Source: Forficula auricularia (Eukaryota; Arthropoda; Insecta; Dermaptera; Forficulidae). From it: DNA of 64,000 bases. This document shows, piece by piece, positions 35,656-47,607 of the stretch. The notes beneath the pieces are model-generated. The model did not search any database and was not told the origin of the DNA. It saw only the letters and a program-made list of their open reading frames with translations. Made by a program: the position numbers and the translations under genes. The DNA lies in the NCBI GenBank assembly GCA_024734495.1, contig JALMQS010000104.1, positions 1,550,001-1,614,000 of the forward strand. The letters are read 5' to 3'. Every line of letters starts with the position of its first letter. Position 1 is the stretch's first letter.

Positions 35656-35956
35656 TATATAAAAAATTCTGCTACTCTCGGCAAAAAACTTTCAATTTTA
35701 ATACAAGAAAAAAAATCAATTCAAAATAAGCAAAAGAACTCAATGCCAAAAGTAGTTTTAATAATGGTTAATAGAGAATAAAATTTTTCGAAATTTCCAA
35801 AAATCGTCAAAAAAATAGAATTTTTCATAGGATCGTCACATATAAAAAAAAATTTAATTTGGACGATTTTTGAAGAAGCTATGAACTAAAATTCGAAATC
35901 TTTTAAAAAATTTCAAAATTTACAAAGTTTTTTCGATGGGTACTAAAACATGTCAA

Positions 35957-36672
35957 AAATAAGCTGACGTGTTCTGATGTGGCCATCCACTTGACTTTAC
36001 CATACAACCTGGCCCCTCACTTATATTTAATATTAAATAAAATTATTTATAATCATGTAGGGAGGGGGGTTAGTTTTTAACTTTTTAGACTTCTGGGATC
36101 ACACTGATTATGTATACAAAATTTTGTTGAGTTTGGTCAAATGGCCGAATTTTTAATCTTTTGACCATGCACCCCCCCCCCCCCATTTCGGGCGGTTAGT
36201 TTTTGCATTTTAGACTTCTGGGGTCCCACTGATTATGTATACAAGAGATTTGGTTGAGTTTGGTCAAATGGCCTAGATTTTTAATTTTCAGCCCCCCTCC
36301 ACCCCCTTAATTTTAGGTCGATATGCAAATCTAATCAGTTCTTAATCTCAATGGACCAAAACTACTTGTGAAATTTGGTTTCGATATTCACACTAGGTTT
36401 TGAGCTAGCTTGTCACAAAATTTGGTAGCACTGAACTAACTAACAGACTAACAGACATTTTGACAAAAAATTATTATCTCGAAAAATATAATTTTTCGAT
36501 GTTCACTGTGGGAGCTTTTTGTGAGCGAAATGCCATGGTTTTGCTCAATTTTTTTTTTAATCGAAATAGTTTTAGCCGTTGCAGAGATATTTCGAAAAAA
36601 ATAAGGAAAAAAACCACTTTTTTCATGCACGATTACAATACTTGACCATACCCTGTGTAGGTAAAGTAAAAA
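35957..36672. mobile_element. Second copy of the insertion seen at 6.64 kb
   Basis: Ends AAGCTGACGTGTTCTGATGT and GACCATACCCTGTGTAGGTA match those of 6,643-7,172. It contains two units of the TTTTTGCATTTTAGACTTCT / GGTTGAGTTTGGTC repeat, a C-run, then GTCGATATGCA and ACAGACTAACAGACATTTTG. Non-coding. Confidence 0.7.
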
Positions 36673-37189
36673 TGAAGAAAATCAAAAATCAAAACTCATC
36701 AAACCGTCCTATTTGGCGTGAGAGCCTCATATATAACTAACTCATGCAAGTAAATTTTGAATTCATTTTTGAAGATATAAATTTCTTGATTTTTTTAATG
36801 GACATAACATGTTACCTGACAATCTGACAAATGTCTCAAAGAATGCTTGATGGTGATCTCGGGAAGCACATTGAATAGGGATTAAGTGTGATCATCATAA
36901 TCGAAATAGATTTTATTTTTATATGATCTAGAATACAACATCAGCTATCATTAGGAATTACAATCTATTATTCAGGAATAATTAGAAAGTTCTAGATTAA
37001 TACTTTAAAGATTCGTATGTAGATGTTATTTTAAGAAAAAAATGTCACCTTTACATTCAAGCTTCCAAATGATTGTAAATTTTAATTTTTTTGACTTGAA
37101 AGGATATTTGTAACAATTCAATTACATTTATTAATCTCGTATAAATTTATTCACTTGAGTTTTGGTTAGTTGACCATCATATATAGTAA

Positions 37190-37400
37190 ATTAGTTGCGA
37201 AGCCCTCATTTTGCGGGCATCTTTCTGACCATGGGGGCTACGGCCTGTGGACTCCGTAATTGGTTTTAAATTAATAATTTAAATTTTACTAATTTTCAAA
37301 AAAATTTATTTGTCATGAACTATTAGTGGGTTTTTAAAATTAAAATACCTATCACGTCGGCGTCTTCGAGCAAGCCGATTATTATTAAGTATAGATACCT
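37190..37400. mobile_element. GTTGCGAAGCCC-family element
   Basis: Starts TTAGTTGCGAAGCCCTCATT and runs to CACGTCGGCGTCTTCGAG, CAAGCCGATTATTATTAAGT. A related copy is split at 48,925-49,905. The beginning is similar in layout to the Helitron-like ends (CAGCTGCGAAGCCCGC with GCGGGC pairing). A middle piece recurs at 39.92-40.07 kb. Confidence 0.5.
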
Positions 37401-37445
37401 ATAGCTTAAATTTTTGGAAATTATCAATAAAAATTCAAAATTTTT

Positions 37446-37830
37446 TTACTTTCTCCAATTCGAAGCATGGGGAAGAGAAGTATTGTAATCAGTCTCGCGG
37501 CAAGCTATGACAAAGGGTCCTCAGGTAAAGTGAACTCATGGACTCAATCAAAGCTCATGAATTGTAGTATTCATTTAGATTGAATTTTGTATCGAGTCAA
37601 AAAGTGCGATTTTTTCATGTATGGATGTATGTTATCGTTTTTCTGTCCACGATTTTTTTCCACACCGTTGCACTGGTTGAAATAAAGTGAAAACCTACCA
37701 TTATTTTAACAAAATAGAAGCCTTTGATTATTTTGGTATATATCGGCCCACAAAAATTAGTACTTTATTTCAATACTTTTTTAGTTTTTTCTAAATATTT
37801 TGAAAATGACTTGATATTGATAATAAAGTA
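37446..37830. repeat. Dispersed repeat, copy 2 of 3
   Basis: Shorter relative of 60,628-61,255: AAAGGGTCCTCAGGTAAAG, CACGATTTTTTTCCACACC and ATATATCGGCCCACAAA are shared. Non-coding. Confidence 0.65.
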
Positions 37831-37898
37831 ATAAACATATTAATAAGATTGGAGTAATTTTTGGAGACGGACTGATAAGTGAATTAAGTGGATATCGA

Positions 37899-38112
37899 TG
37901 AGGCAGTCCAAAAAAAATGAAGAAGATAATTTACACTATCTTTTTATTCATAAAATCGACATTTCGGAAGCTGTACCTCCTTCTTCAGGGTTTTGAAAAG
38001 TCAGTGAATTGGATTTCCTTTACTGACTTTTTCAAAACCTGAAAAGAGAATAGCTTCAGCCGGTTTTATGAATAAAAATAGTGTAAATTATCTTCTTTTT
38101 TTGGACGCGCCA
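37899..38112. mobile_element. Foldback with hammerhead-like motif
   Basis: Arms GAAGATAATTTACACTAT ... TTATTCATAAAA and the inverse TTTTATGAATAAAA ... ATAGTGTAAATTATCTTC. A good core sits on the minus strand near the left arm; the right-arm partner (ACCTGAAAAGAGAATAGCTT) is degenerate. The host DNA on both sides matches 62.79-62.88 kb (ACGATCCGTTGCAG). Confidence 0.62.
37958..37988 (-). ncRNA. Hammerhead-ribozyme-like motif (family A)
   Basis: Minus strand: CTGAAGA, one extra A, stem II GGAGG/CTTCC (five pairs with one G-U) around TACAG, then GAAATGTC. Stem I pairs G-C then AAAA with TTTT past one mismatch. Confidence 0.58.
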
Positions 38113-38199
38113 TCATAGATTATCCACTAAAACTAACAAGATTTCAAATGACTTTGAATAACGTTTAGTAACGATCCGTTGCAGTTTTTTTTTTCGAAC

Positions 38200-40845
38200 T
38201 TCTGCTCAGTGGAATTAAAAAATATTTATATATTATTTAGAATCACAACATTTCAAATTTTTGAAAGAAGAAGCCGAATTCCTCATGGGTGGTTCTAGGC
38301 TGGAAAATTTTTTAAATCATCAATGAGACCACAAAAATTTCAATTACAATATAAATTTACGTGTATCTATATATAGGTATATACCATGGAAATTCAGAAC
38401 TTGTATTTTAATCCTCGACGTTTGAAGATTGTTGAAAGACTTTTTTAATTAGGTTGCTATAGTAGGATGTAGGTATAGCAAAGTATGTATGAGATGTAAA
38501 TGAAGGAATGATTTGATTATATATACCAATATATAAGCTTTATATAGGCTTATTCGTCGGTGGCAACTTTCTTGTAGTTTTATCATCTCTAATTGTAAAT
38601 CACTTTTAATTTCTATAAATTACAATCAATTCTACTTCTTTACGAATGAATTAAAAGGGATGCAGTAATGAATGTGAAGTTTTACTTCAGTTCTACAAAA
38701 ACATTAATAGCCGAAATTTCTCTCAGCTGGAGGCCAGGTGATCTTTGCAGATGCAATGGAAACAGATAAAGTGAATCTTCGTTCAATGTCACTTTTTTAA
38801 TTAGCCAAACGCTTTTTAACGAGTCATTTTAGATTGTTATATTGAAAAATCGGGACATGATAGAAAGAGAAAGAAAGAGGTTTTATTGGTATTTTTTAAC
38901 CTTATAAAGAGTTTCGGCTTTTCTTTTCATTTACTCGGCTAATTTGAATGTTGTTGTTTGTTGTCTTTAAGTTTCAATACAAATGGTACGTAATACGTAA
39001 AACTACTTGTCTCGTTTTGATGTCAATTCAGCTTGTCATTTTATTCAAATTCTGTTTCACTAGAATGATTATTTTGGGAATTATTATATTTCAGAATGGA
39101 ATATTTATTTAAATTAATGAGTCAAATTTTTTAAAAATCGAATTTTCCTTGTAATGCATACAAAAGAATGACGTTGCTTGTCTAGACCGAAGAAATACTT
39201 TAGACTCGAAACAAAAACTTGCACAATCATCAACAGATGTCGCTTAAATCTTGAAACTTATTAATTAAACGCTATGATCGATTCAATTCAGATTAATTCA
39301 AATGATTTTTATATTTAATAAATAATAGGAATATTTATTTTTAATGAAATATTTGGCTGAAAAAATTGAGGTAGTGAGAATCACACAAGAAACTTTCAAG
39401 GGTATTATCTCGTATTAATTCGGTTACATATTATTGACGAAAAATCACGATCTTGATTAAAGATATTATATAGAATTAATAAGGTAGGGTCGATTAGATG
39501 AAAATTCACCCCTGACATCTACTGGCGGTGAACAACAACTTTTCACAACATAAGGATAATTGTTGTTATTCGCCGATAGCATGCGTCTCAAGCTGTTGCA
39601 AATTTTGTGATAGTAAATTGTGACTTATTATATTATTTTCAATTCTTTTTAATGCATTTTCTAAGCCAGAATTTGAAATATTATTTTATTTCATAAATTA
39701 TTTTTAAAAAATGTAAGGATAAATAGATAATAAATACTAAGTATATACGAAGAGGTTTATATGTATATCATGGAGAAAAGTAATTTACTGGACCCATCAA
39801 AGAAATGGAAGAATGCGCCATTTTTTAAAGTGAAACTTCTTTAGCGACATATCTGTTTGAATTTTTGTTACAATAAGGGGAAATGACCTATTATAGAGGG
39901 GAAATAAAGACAAGGCTTGATTTTAAAATAATAATTTAAATTTTCCTAATTTTAATAAATTTTATTTGTCGTAAACAATTAGTGGGTTTTAAAAGAATAA
40001 TTTAAATTTTTTAATTTTAAAAAATTTTATTTGTCATGAGCTATTAGTAGGTTTTAAAATTAAAATTTTTACTTCCCCGTGAACTTACCATATGTGGATG
40101 AGGCTCACGAATGTACTTTTCTTTAGTTTGGAAACAATGAATTTCCTGCCTTAATATAATTGTGCTCCGCAATATATATTTTTCCATATTGATTAATATT
40201 AATTATAAAATGAAAAGTAGATATAATAAAAAATGAAACCGAACAAAATCAGATCAAAATTTCAGATTATTGTGTTATTTTGGATAAAAATTTTCTTATG
40301 CATTGTTTTTGAAAAGTTTTTTATATTTACACCCCAAAAAAAAATCGAAAAAATAAATTTACACAATGGAAAAGCAGGAAGAATGTTTAAAATTTTTGAT
40401 TTTTGCTGATCCTTTACGATTCCCCTGAATCTTACAAATTAAAATTTTATTTTACTGAGAAAAGCAGGATTTCGAAAAAAAATCAATACTGATGATTATA
40501 GCTAAAATATTAAATTAGATCCTAAATACCATTATAATAATCTTATAAAGAGAAACAAAGTGGTTGCCTCTGCTTGATGGAAATAAACATACACGCATAT
40601 TTTAAAAGAGACAGAATTCAATCAATCTTTTTCGGACAAATTCTAAGATTTTAGTAGAAATATTAAATTGCGATATCCAGAGGGCTTCATCCCCCAGTCC
40701 GAACCTGAGAACTAACACGCTATCCGGGCAGTCAGCTCACACCCTCGAGACAAAAACCTCTCTGAACCCGAGCTGATTTTTGAAAAAACTACCAACTATT
40801 TTCAGATGCTCAAGACTTTAATTATAAACACATATAATTTCGAAA
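38200..40845. other. A+T-rich DNA, mostly unassigned
   Basis: Apart from the exon duplicate near 38.9 kb, holds a small hairpin at 39,520-39,580 (GGCGGTGAACAACAAC with GTTGTTATTCGCC), pieces of the 37.19-kb family at 39.92-40.07 kb, a fragment of the hairpin MITE at 40,548-40,597, and a weak tRNA-like string on the minus strand at about 40.69-40.74 kb. Confidence 0.5.
38899..38965 (-). pseudogene. Decayed duplicate of the 42-kb exon
   Basis: Minus strand matches the 3' half of the exon at 42,065-42,222: ACATTCAAATTAG and AAAAGCCGAAACTCTTTATA are the same. It has TAA where the exon has GAA, and the splice donor GGGTAAGT has become GGTTAAAA. Intronic flanks also match (38,800-38,900 against 41,965-42,060), so a genomic segment was duplicated rather than a processed transcript. 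Confidence 0.65.
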
Positions 40846-40848
40846 TTA

Positions 40849-41070
40849 TATATCTGTATATAGATTATTTATTTGTTTGAAACTATAGTAGCCTGAAAAT
40901 TGATTTTAGTACAATGGCTCTCAGCTAAGTCAAGATCAAAAAAATTTCAATATCCATACAATTCTGACCCCATGAAAAATGGCCACTAATAATTAAAAAG
41001 GACTGATGATGAAAGCCAAGTCTTCGAAACTATAGTCTCAAACAAATAAATAATAAATATACAGATATAT
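40849..41070. mobile_element. Foldback with family B hammerhead-like motif
   Basis: Arms ATATATCTGTATATAGATTA ... GAAACTATAGT and the inverse ACTATAGTCTC ... AATATACAGATATAT. The right arm has the whole core; the left has only the GAAACTATAGT part. Confidence 0.68.
41003..41037 (+). ncRNA. Hammerhead-ribozyme-like motif (family B)
   Basis: CTGATGA (41,003-41,009), one extra T, a weak stem II GAA/TTC (41,011-41,025), GAAA (41,026-41,029), then CTATAGTC. ACT/AGT pair as a 3-bp stem III around AT, and GTC ends at 41,037, the expected cleavage position. This shows the intact family B stem III. Confidence 0.58.
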
Positions 41071-41208
41071 TTTTTTGCAACGAAATTTTCTCCTGGAAGA
41101 CGGACTGGTAGAAATTTTAATTGAAAGTAACTGGATAATGAAGGTAGTGAGAAGAAAAAATTAACACATATAAAACTAAGGTGTAATTTATTGGAATCCT
41201 TCTCCTTT

Positions 41209-41264
41209 CCTTTCAAACCGACGTTTCCGGAGGATTTTTCCCTCCTTCTTCAGGGTTTCAAAGG
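41209..41264 (-). ncRNA. Hammerhead-ribozyme-like motif (family A, strong stem I)
   Basis: On the minus strand, CCTTTGAAACC (41,264-41,254) can pair with GGTTTGAAAGG (41,219-41,209), 10 of 11 pairs, as stem I. Between them are CTGAAGA, one extra A, stem II GGAGG/CCTCC (41,245-41,241 with 41,233-41,229), an unpaired G, GAAA and CGTC ending at 41,220. Long stem I plus a 5-bp stem II in the right order is hard to get by chance. Confidence 0.68.
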
Positions 41265-41489
41265 GTCAATAGATAAAACAAATAAAATGTTTCCTTCTTC
41301 TCTCCACAGTAGTGTTCAAAAACTTTCTTCATTTTTAACAAAGGCATAGAAAAACAATTTTTTTCCTTCTTTTCTTAATTAAGTAGATATATAATTGGGA
41401 TATATATGTGTGTATGTTTATTTGAATCAAGCAGATGACAACATCTTGTTTCTTTATGAATCAACAATGCTAGTCACAGGAGTTTGCTG

Positions 41490-41785
41490 ACGGGTTATAG
41501 TGATGTTCAGAAATAGGATATAAAAATTAAAAAAATGTAATTATATTTTGGAGATTTTTTATTTAACTCTATATACCTATATTTTGGATTATGAGCCCTT
41601 CTTCAGGAGGTTTAACAAAAGACGACTCAGTCAATATATATAGAGTGATGAGTCAGTCTTTTGTTGCTTCCTGAAGAAATAAAACAACACAAATATATAT
41701 AAGAATAAATAAAATCTCCAAAATATAATTAAAAAATGTTTTTAATTTTTATTTCCTCTTTCTGGATCACCACTATAACCCGTCA
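41490..41785. mobile_element. Foldback with decayed hammerhead-like cores
   Basis: Arms CGGGTTATAGTGATG ... ATATTTTGGAGATTTT and the inverse AAAATCTCCAAAATATAA ... CACTATAACCCG. Near the loop, CCTTCTTCAGGAGG (minus strand CTGAAGA) and TTCCTGAAGAAATAAAAC (plus) are what is left of two opposed cores. A hairpin-MITE fragment lies just upstream at 41,395-41,480. Confidence 0.6.
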
Positions 41786-42064
41786 AAAACTCCCTGTGTT
41801 TAATATGTTTTACTATAAACCAACACCGCTTCTAAAAGTTAACCCTGCTCTCGGCAAAATAAAAACTTTTCAAATAATAATCCTAAATTAGTTATAAATA
41901 AAATTTTGATAATCTCTGTTAATTACATGGAACCATTTATACGCACCTGACTGTTTGTTTTTAATTACCAGAAACGCTTTTTAATCAGGAAATTAGATTA
42001 TTTGTTAAAAATTCGGAAATGATAAAATTGAAAATGAAGTAGTATTTTATTGGTATGTACTTAC

Positions 42065-42222
42065 CCTTATAAAGAGTTTCGGCTTTTCTTTCCATTTCTT
42101 CAACTAATTTGAATATTGTTGTTTTTTCTTTCATGATGCCATTGAACTCAGGTAGGCCTGAACTCCAGCCAACACGTTTACCGTTTCCTCTGGCTAATGG
42201 AGATGTAGATTTGGCTGTTGGC
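42065..42222 (-). CDS. Internal exon of an unidentified host gene
   Basis: A 158-bp open exon between TTTCAG| (42,225-42,223) and |GTAAGT (42,064-42,059). It starts with the last base of a codon, then 52 codons beginning PTAKSTSPLARGNGKR and continuing VGWSSGLPEFNGIMKEK, then a charged helix-like stretch VEEMERKAETLYK, and one base of the next codon. The phases join exactly to the exon at 48,297-48,498 (split Ser codon TC+G). The mixed composition and perfect donor stand out from the surrounding repeats. A decayed copy of the 3' half lies at 38.9 kb. I do not recognise the family; the acidic/basic tail could be a coiled coil. Confidence 0.62.
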
Positions 42223-42229
42223 CTGAAAC

Positions 42230-43690
42230 AGAAGCACCGACAACACCCCTTCCAGAAACATAACGCAATATATAGAAATATACAATATAGGACAGTAAAG
42301 TAGTACTAAACATAGTAGTAAAACTACATGTTTTCTAACAATCAATAATCTCTGTTCAATGGTAGTGAACAATAAATTGATAAAAAAAAAAGATTCATTA
42401 AATTTGAAACGTTTCATAGAAATCCAAAAGAAATAAATTTCAAGTTATAATATAACATTTTGAAGTTGCTGACAAATTTATTGTCTAGTCTTAAAATAAA
42501 AAAAAATAAATATGATTTCAAAGAAATATACAAGAATATTTTTTTTTCATAATAAATAAATCAATAAAAAATTTATTTATTATATTTTAAATCTTAATAT
42601 TTTTTTAGAGTTGATGGAGAAAACCGATGAAATTAATATGAAACGTTCCACTCAACATTTAAATGAAAATTAATGAACGTCGTATATATAATTTTAATTA
42701 TTTATAAAATAATCTATAAAAATAGCGAATAATTTAAAATCTTCAAAACGTCAATTATTTAATTATTTATTTGTATCAGTATAAAAAATAAAAATAAAAA
42801 GTTGAAAATTAGTGAATTCATTGCACTTGAAAAAATAAATAAATAAAAATCTAACCAATTATTATTTATTCAAAAATTTACTATTTATTAGAACACCGTA
42901 GTACCTACAATATGTAAATACCCTGATGTACAATGTTTAAAACTATATAGTAACTATATAGTTTGAAACGATAATATAAACTATGAAAATACCCTTAAAA
43001 ATTTAATCGTTTTTTGAGAAAATGCAAAAAAATTAACAATTTACTTGAAATAAACTTGGCCTTTTAGAAATCAAATTTGTATAAAAATTATAGACAACAA
43101 AGAACAAGTAATTTTCATTGATTTTAAAAATTAAAAATCAAAATCACTAAAAGTATTTTTTAGAAAATGTCGAAAAATCTATAAAGTTAAAGAGCTAAAG
43201 TAAGGGGTATTGTTTTTGGTTGAAAGATTTGAACCAAAACCTTACTATAATATGACATTTAAAGTCAATAAGTGATTTGATATTAAATTTTATTTCTCTT
43301 GGCTATAGTATACGTTTGATGTCAGGTAACAGGCAGACCTTTGAATGAACTCATGTGTAAGAACGTTCAAAGAACTAAAAGACAAGTCCTACCAAGCTTT
43401 AGCCCGGGAGAAAATTATCAATTAATTGTGATTGTTCTGAAAAGCCCATTCATTCCTCCTTGTACTGTATAGTTAATAACCCCTATTGACTTAGTTAGTG
43501 TCGTGTCATATAAATTAGTAATCGTAAAATTTTAGAAAATGAAAATATTGTATGAGGACTTTAAAACAATTTCGGTGAAAAAGTCAATGCTATTCAAATA
43601 CTACAATATAAAATGAATATAACGTTTCGAATTATTTGTATTAATTAGAAGCAAAATAATCTGATTTAATAAGTTTCAAGGCGAAGATAC
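42230..43690. other. A+T-rich intron-like DNA
   Basis: Between the two exons of the minus-strand gene. A+T-rich; about 43.33-43.52 kb resembles 12.03-12.19 kb (GACAAGTCCT, TTTAGTCCAGGAGA against TTTAGCCCGGGAGA). No further exon seen. Confidence 0.45.
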
Positions 43691-43697
43691 TGTTTAC

Positions 43698-43848
43698 GTA
43701 CAGTCAAAGAAAAAATCTTAACACCCACAGAAAAAGAAACTCCATAGCTGCCTTCAAGGTCTATTTATGTACATGCGAGCTGTAAATTGGTTGCCGATAT
43801 GGCAGGCGATCGGGGTCTAATTTTATTGTTAGACTGTACATAATACAT
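43698..43848. mobile_element. Short Tc1/mariner-like MITE
   Basis: Begins TACAGTCAAAGAAAAAATCT and ends GTTAGACTGTA with flanking TA, so the ends TACAGTC/GACTGTA are inverted. The outer sequence resembles Tc1-type termini. About 150 bp, non-coding. Confidence 0.5.
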
Positions 43849-43849
43849 T

Positions 43850-45345
43850 CTGGAGCAAAAGCTTTAAGTATAAAATAAAATAAAACTTATTTTTTAGATA
43901 TTATATGTCGTGTAATTTGAATTAAATAAAAATTCAAGAATTTATACAGTATTTTGTTGACAATTTAAAATTTTGTTTATTATGTAGCTAAGACATTTGA
44001 CGATTTATTTATTTAATTTGCTATTTTATGGTTCCATAAATAAAGACATAAACAAATCGCTATTTTATTCTAAAAATTAGACAACTAACAAATTTGTTAA
44101 TTCCATTCCAGAAAAAAAAATAAAAAAACAAAAAAAAAAAGCAGAAATTGTAAATTGGTTTCTAATTTAAATCTATTCAAATGATATAAAAGATGAGTGG
44201 AGAGATTTATTGAAGAAAGGGGGAGTGAAAGTGTGAGTAAAAAGTAAATTAATAATTTATTCCATGATAAGAATCTGGTTTCCTGTTTCACACTTTGCGA
44301 TTATTTGTTATACTAATTAGTTAATTAATTAATTTGCTTTGAAATAGAGAGAAAGGGCCTCGGACTTTACAAGTGGATTATAGTATTTAACCTCACACAC
44401 AGGGGAATATTAATTTCTGTTTTGAGCATTATATGCAAAATCGATTTCTAAAACATATTTCGCTTATGTTATTACTCGAACCTATATTCCTAACTATATA
44501 TGAATTTATTTTGCAGAGATCAACCAACTAGAAGCTTGGATAAATGTATTTAAATTAGCTGCTATAATTTTGTAAATGTAAAAAATTCACTAAGCATAAA
44601 ATAAATAAAAACAAACACAAACACATAAAAAATAAAGTAAAATTGGCCTTTAATATTGATCAATTGAATTAATTTTTAAAGAATCTGTATTAGAATATTT
44701 TTCAGCTAACGTGAAACTTGGCAGAGAATTGTCGGTAATTTATTAACAGAAACCTTATGCCAAATTTCAGCATAGCGGCTTCTCATATATAGTTCGGATA
44801 AAACAAATATAAGTATTATGACCTGTTGCATTTTTGAGGTGGAAATTCTGAAACAAAAAATCATAAAAAACCTAATCAATTATAAAAGTTTTTGCATAGG
44901 TAAACTTTCTACGACCTTCTGTATTGGGGGGATTTGTTGAGCTACCCTGGGTTTTTAAATTCAGACACACAGTGATAAGACGGAAAATAATTCTTCAAAA
45001 TATTTTTCTCTTCTTTATTACTTCTAAATACAAAGCCTACATAGGTATCAAGCATAGTTGATAAAATGTACCTACTTAAAAACCTACCGAAATCAATCAA
45101 AGTAGATAATATAATGAAATAATTATATAATGTCCTTTCATATTTATACCTTGAAGATGTTTCTAATAAAAATAAAAAACGTTGGTTAAAAAGTAAAAAT
45201 ATCAATTCATTAGCTATTATTTATTCTAGTTCTTATTAAAAAACAAAACAAAAAAACAAGATTACTAACACTATTATCGATTAATGATTGGAAAAATCCC
45301 ATAGGTAGGTAGTACCTAAGTTATTCAAAAACATCAACGAATTAT
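43850..45345. other. A+T-rich DNA, nothing assigned
   Basis: Short ORFs are Leu/Phe-rich chance ORFs. No transposon ends or RNA genes recognised. Confidence 0.5.
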
Positions 45346-45348
45346 AAG

Positions 45349-45543
45349 GGCCAGTTGTATGTCCGGTTTTTAAAGCATTTGTTAAAGTTGATAAAGGGTA
45401 ACACCTTAGAATTTATCTTGTGCCCGGCCGGATGGCCAATCAGATGACATCATCTGATTGGCTATGCCTTAGGCACAAGGTGAAATCTGGGTTTACACTT
45501 TGTCAGCAACAAGAGCTTTAAAAACCGACATACAATTTGGTCT
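45349..45543. mobile_element. MITE with GGGCCAGTTGTATGTCCGG ends
   Basis: Left end GGCCAGTTGTATGTCCGG plus TTTTTAAAGC; right end GCTTTAAAAACCGACATACA then ATTTGGTC is the inverse. At the centre CAATCAGATGACATCATCTG ATTGG is a perfect palindrome, flanked by inverted CTTGTGCC / GGCACAAG. Non-coding, hairpin-forming. Confidence 0.75.
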
Positions 45544-46454
45544 AAGTCTCAAACATTCTGCTCAGTAACAAATCGTAACGGTTCTATATGTTATGAAGTA
45601 ATCGTGTTCATAGTTAAAGTGAACGAAACATCGAGCTACATATGTTAATATAATTTGTTAATAAATATATTTAATTGTACATATTGCGGTTTTTATCAAA
45701 AAGTTCTAATAAATTATTCAAACCCAAAGTTTTACCAATTGAGAAATACAAACAGTTTTACCTCAGAAAGGACTTTAAACAAGATTACGTTCCCGAGTTA
45801 TTATATCACAATCCAAACAATAAGCGGCAAGAAAAAAAATTAACCTTGAAAATGATTTTTCTCAAGGTTTTATATTTGAAACACGATAAGTAAAAAACTA
45901 AAAGATAGAAGAGGTTTTGGCACCAGAACAAAATTTTTTTCGATTTTTAATTTTAAATAAATAGAAATCAATGAGGTTGTCCTCTGCTTGATGCATAAAC
46001 AAAATTTTTTCAATTAGAATTTTTAAGTTATTTGGGTATTGAAATCCAGATAGAAAGTTATTAGGTACACATTAATCATCAGATAGACAAAAATATAATT
46101 AATCACTTTTTTGAAGCGAAAATACCAACATTTTAATGTAACTAAATAAATAACTACTTTCTAGTTTCTATGAGCTTTCACTGAAAAAATTACCGTGGGT
46201 GTTGAAATGCAAGCTCAGACGCAGGACAGAATTTAGTTGGTCCATATCCATTTTAATAATAAATAAAAGATTTACGGGTTTCTACAACTTTTTTATTAAT
46301 GTTAAATATCAATTTTTCGTACGACGTTTCGTCCTTTTTCAAGTACTCAATTACTTAAATCATTAAAATAGTGAAACCATCAAGACAATAAATAGTGTAT
46401 TCATAATATTCATCCTATAATAAGTTAACAACCAATTTTTTTGAAAATTGGTTG

Positions 46455-47425
46455 TTAAAATTGTTTCGCGACAATACTAGCAAAAAAGTTAATGCTAGAT
46501 TATATAGAACAGGCAATAAGGATTCATAATTCACTTAAGCCCAAAACTTTTTGCTGTTTATGTACCACTATAACCAATCCCGTGCTCGTTTGACAATTCT
46601 GGCAACACTGTCTGAGCTTGTATATATTTTATCATAGAAATGTCAGATAAAGTACCTACATTATAAAAGGAAGATTTATAAAACAAAAGTTCTTAATAAG
46701 CGATTGAAAGCTGTTGCGACAATGCAGGCGCGGATCCAGACCTCTGATTTGGGGGGGGGGGTCGTCGGTATATAAGATCTACTTTTGAAATCAGAAGTGT
46801 GTCGCGATCGAATTGTCCAAGCGGGGGGGGGGGGGGGCTCCAGAGACGCCTCCCCTCCCACCCGTAAACTTTATTTTCTTCTATTTTAAAATTTAATATT
46901 ATAAAAAAATTAAATAAACATATAAAAAATATTGATCTCCAATGCTTTACGGGGGGGGGGGGGGGTCGCCCCCTATCAGATCCGCGTACGACAATGGCTG
47001 AAAGGGAAAAACCTCCAAAAAAAGTACTAAGTTAACCCTTTTTAGGTTAAATATATGCGTTGTTACAACAGCTTGTTTTTAGTGTAAATTTTTCATTATA
47101 CATTGTTCATTTTTTATTAATTATTATCATAAACTGTGTTGTAACTATGAATTGAAATTTTGTTTAATGTTGGTTTATTTTTTTATAACATTGGTAAGAA
47201 GAGTTTCTTGTTATAATTAAATAACAATATTAGCTTTCGATATCCCGTATAGTGCAAATGTACTTTGATTCTGAAAAACTCTATCTTTGGAATTTAATAT
47301 CTCCAGAACTATATTGTTCATCAATTTCATTTTGCTACCAATCGATACAGAAGTATTTAAATAGTAATCTCTCTAAATGTCAAAAAATCCTAAAAAAACC
47401 CCATATGGTGAAACAACTACCTTAA
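46455..47425. mobile_element. TTAA element (piggyBac-like MITE), interrupted copy
   Basis: Inverted relative of 21,362-22,090. Right TTAA at 47,422-47,425 follows GTAGTTGTTTCACC in inverse; left TTAA at 46,455 (or 46,425, with a 30-bp hairpin CAACCAATTTTTTTG.. between) precedes TTTCGCGAC. A hAT-like MITE sits inside at about 46,728-46,992. Confidence 0.7.
46728..46992. mobile_element. G-run MITE, hAT-like, with 8-bp target duplication
   Basis: CGACAATG occurs just before CAGGCGCGGATCCAGACC and again just after ATCAGATCCGCGTA. The relative at 21.79-21.84 kb shows the uninterrupted site. Ends GCGCGGATC / GATCCGCG are inverted. Three runs of 11-15 G, one per segment, lie within. Eight-base duplications are typical of hAT elements. 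Confidence 0.72.
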
Positions 47426-47607
47426 CTTATTATAGTATGATTATTATGAATACCTACACTATTTATTGTCTCGATGGTTTTCACTAATTTATCAACGATT
47501 AATGTTTTAAGTAATTGATTACTTGAAAAAGTCCTGAAAAGGACGAAGCATAAATACGAAATGATATTTAACATTAATAAAAAAATCGGTTGTCTGTAAA
47601 GTCGGTT

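Noticed and set aside
40690..40745. tRNA-like string on the minus strand (GAGCTGACTGCCCGGATAGC)
   Set aside because: The B-box is imperfect and the arms do not fold convincingly; at most an old SINE trace.
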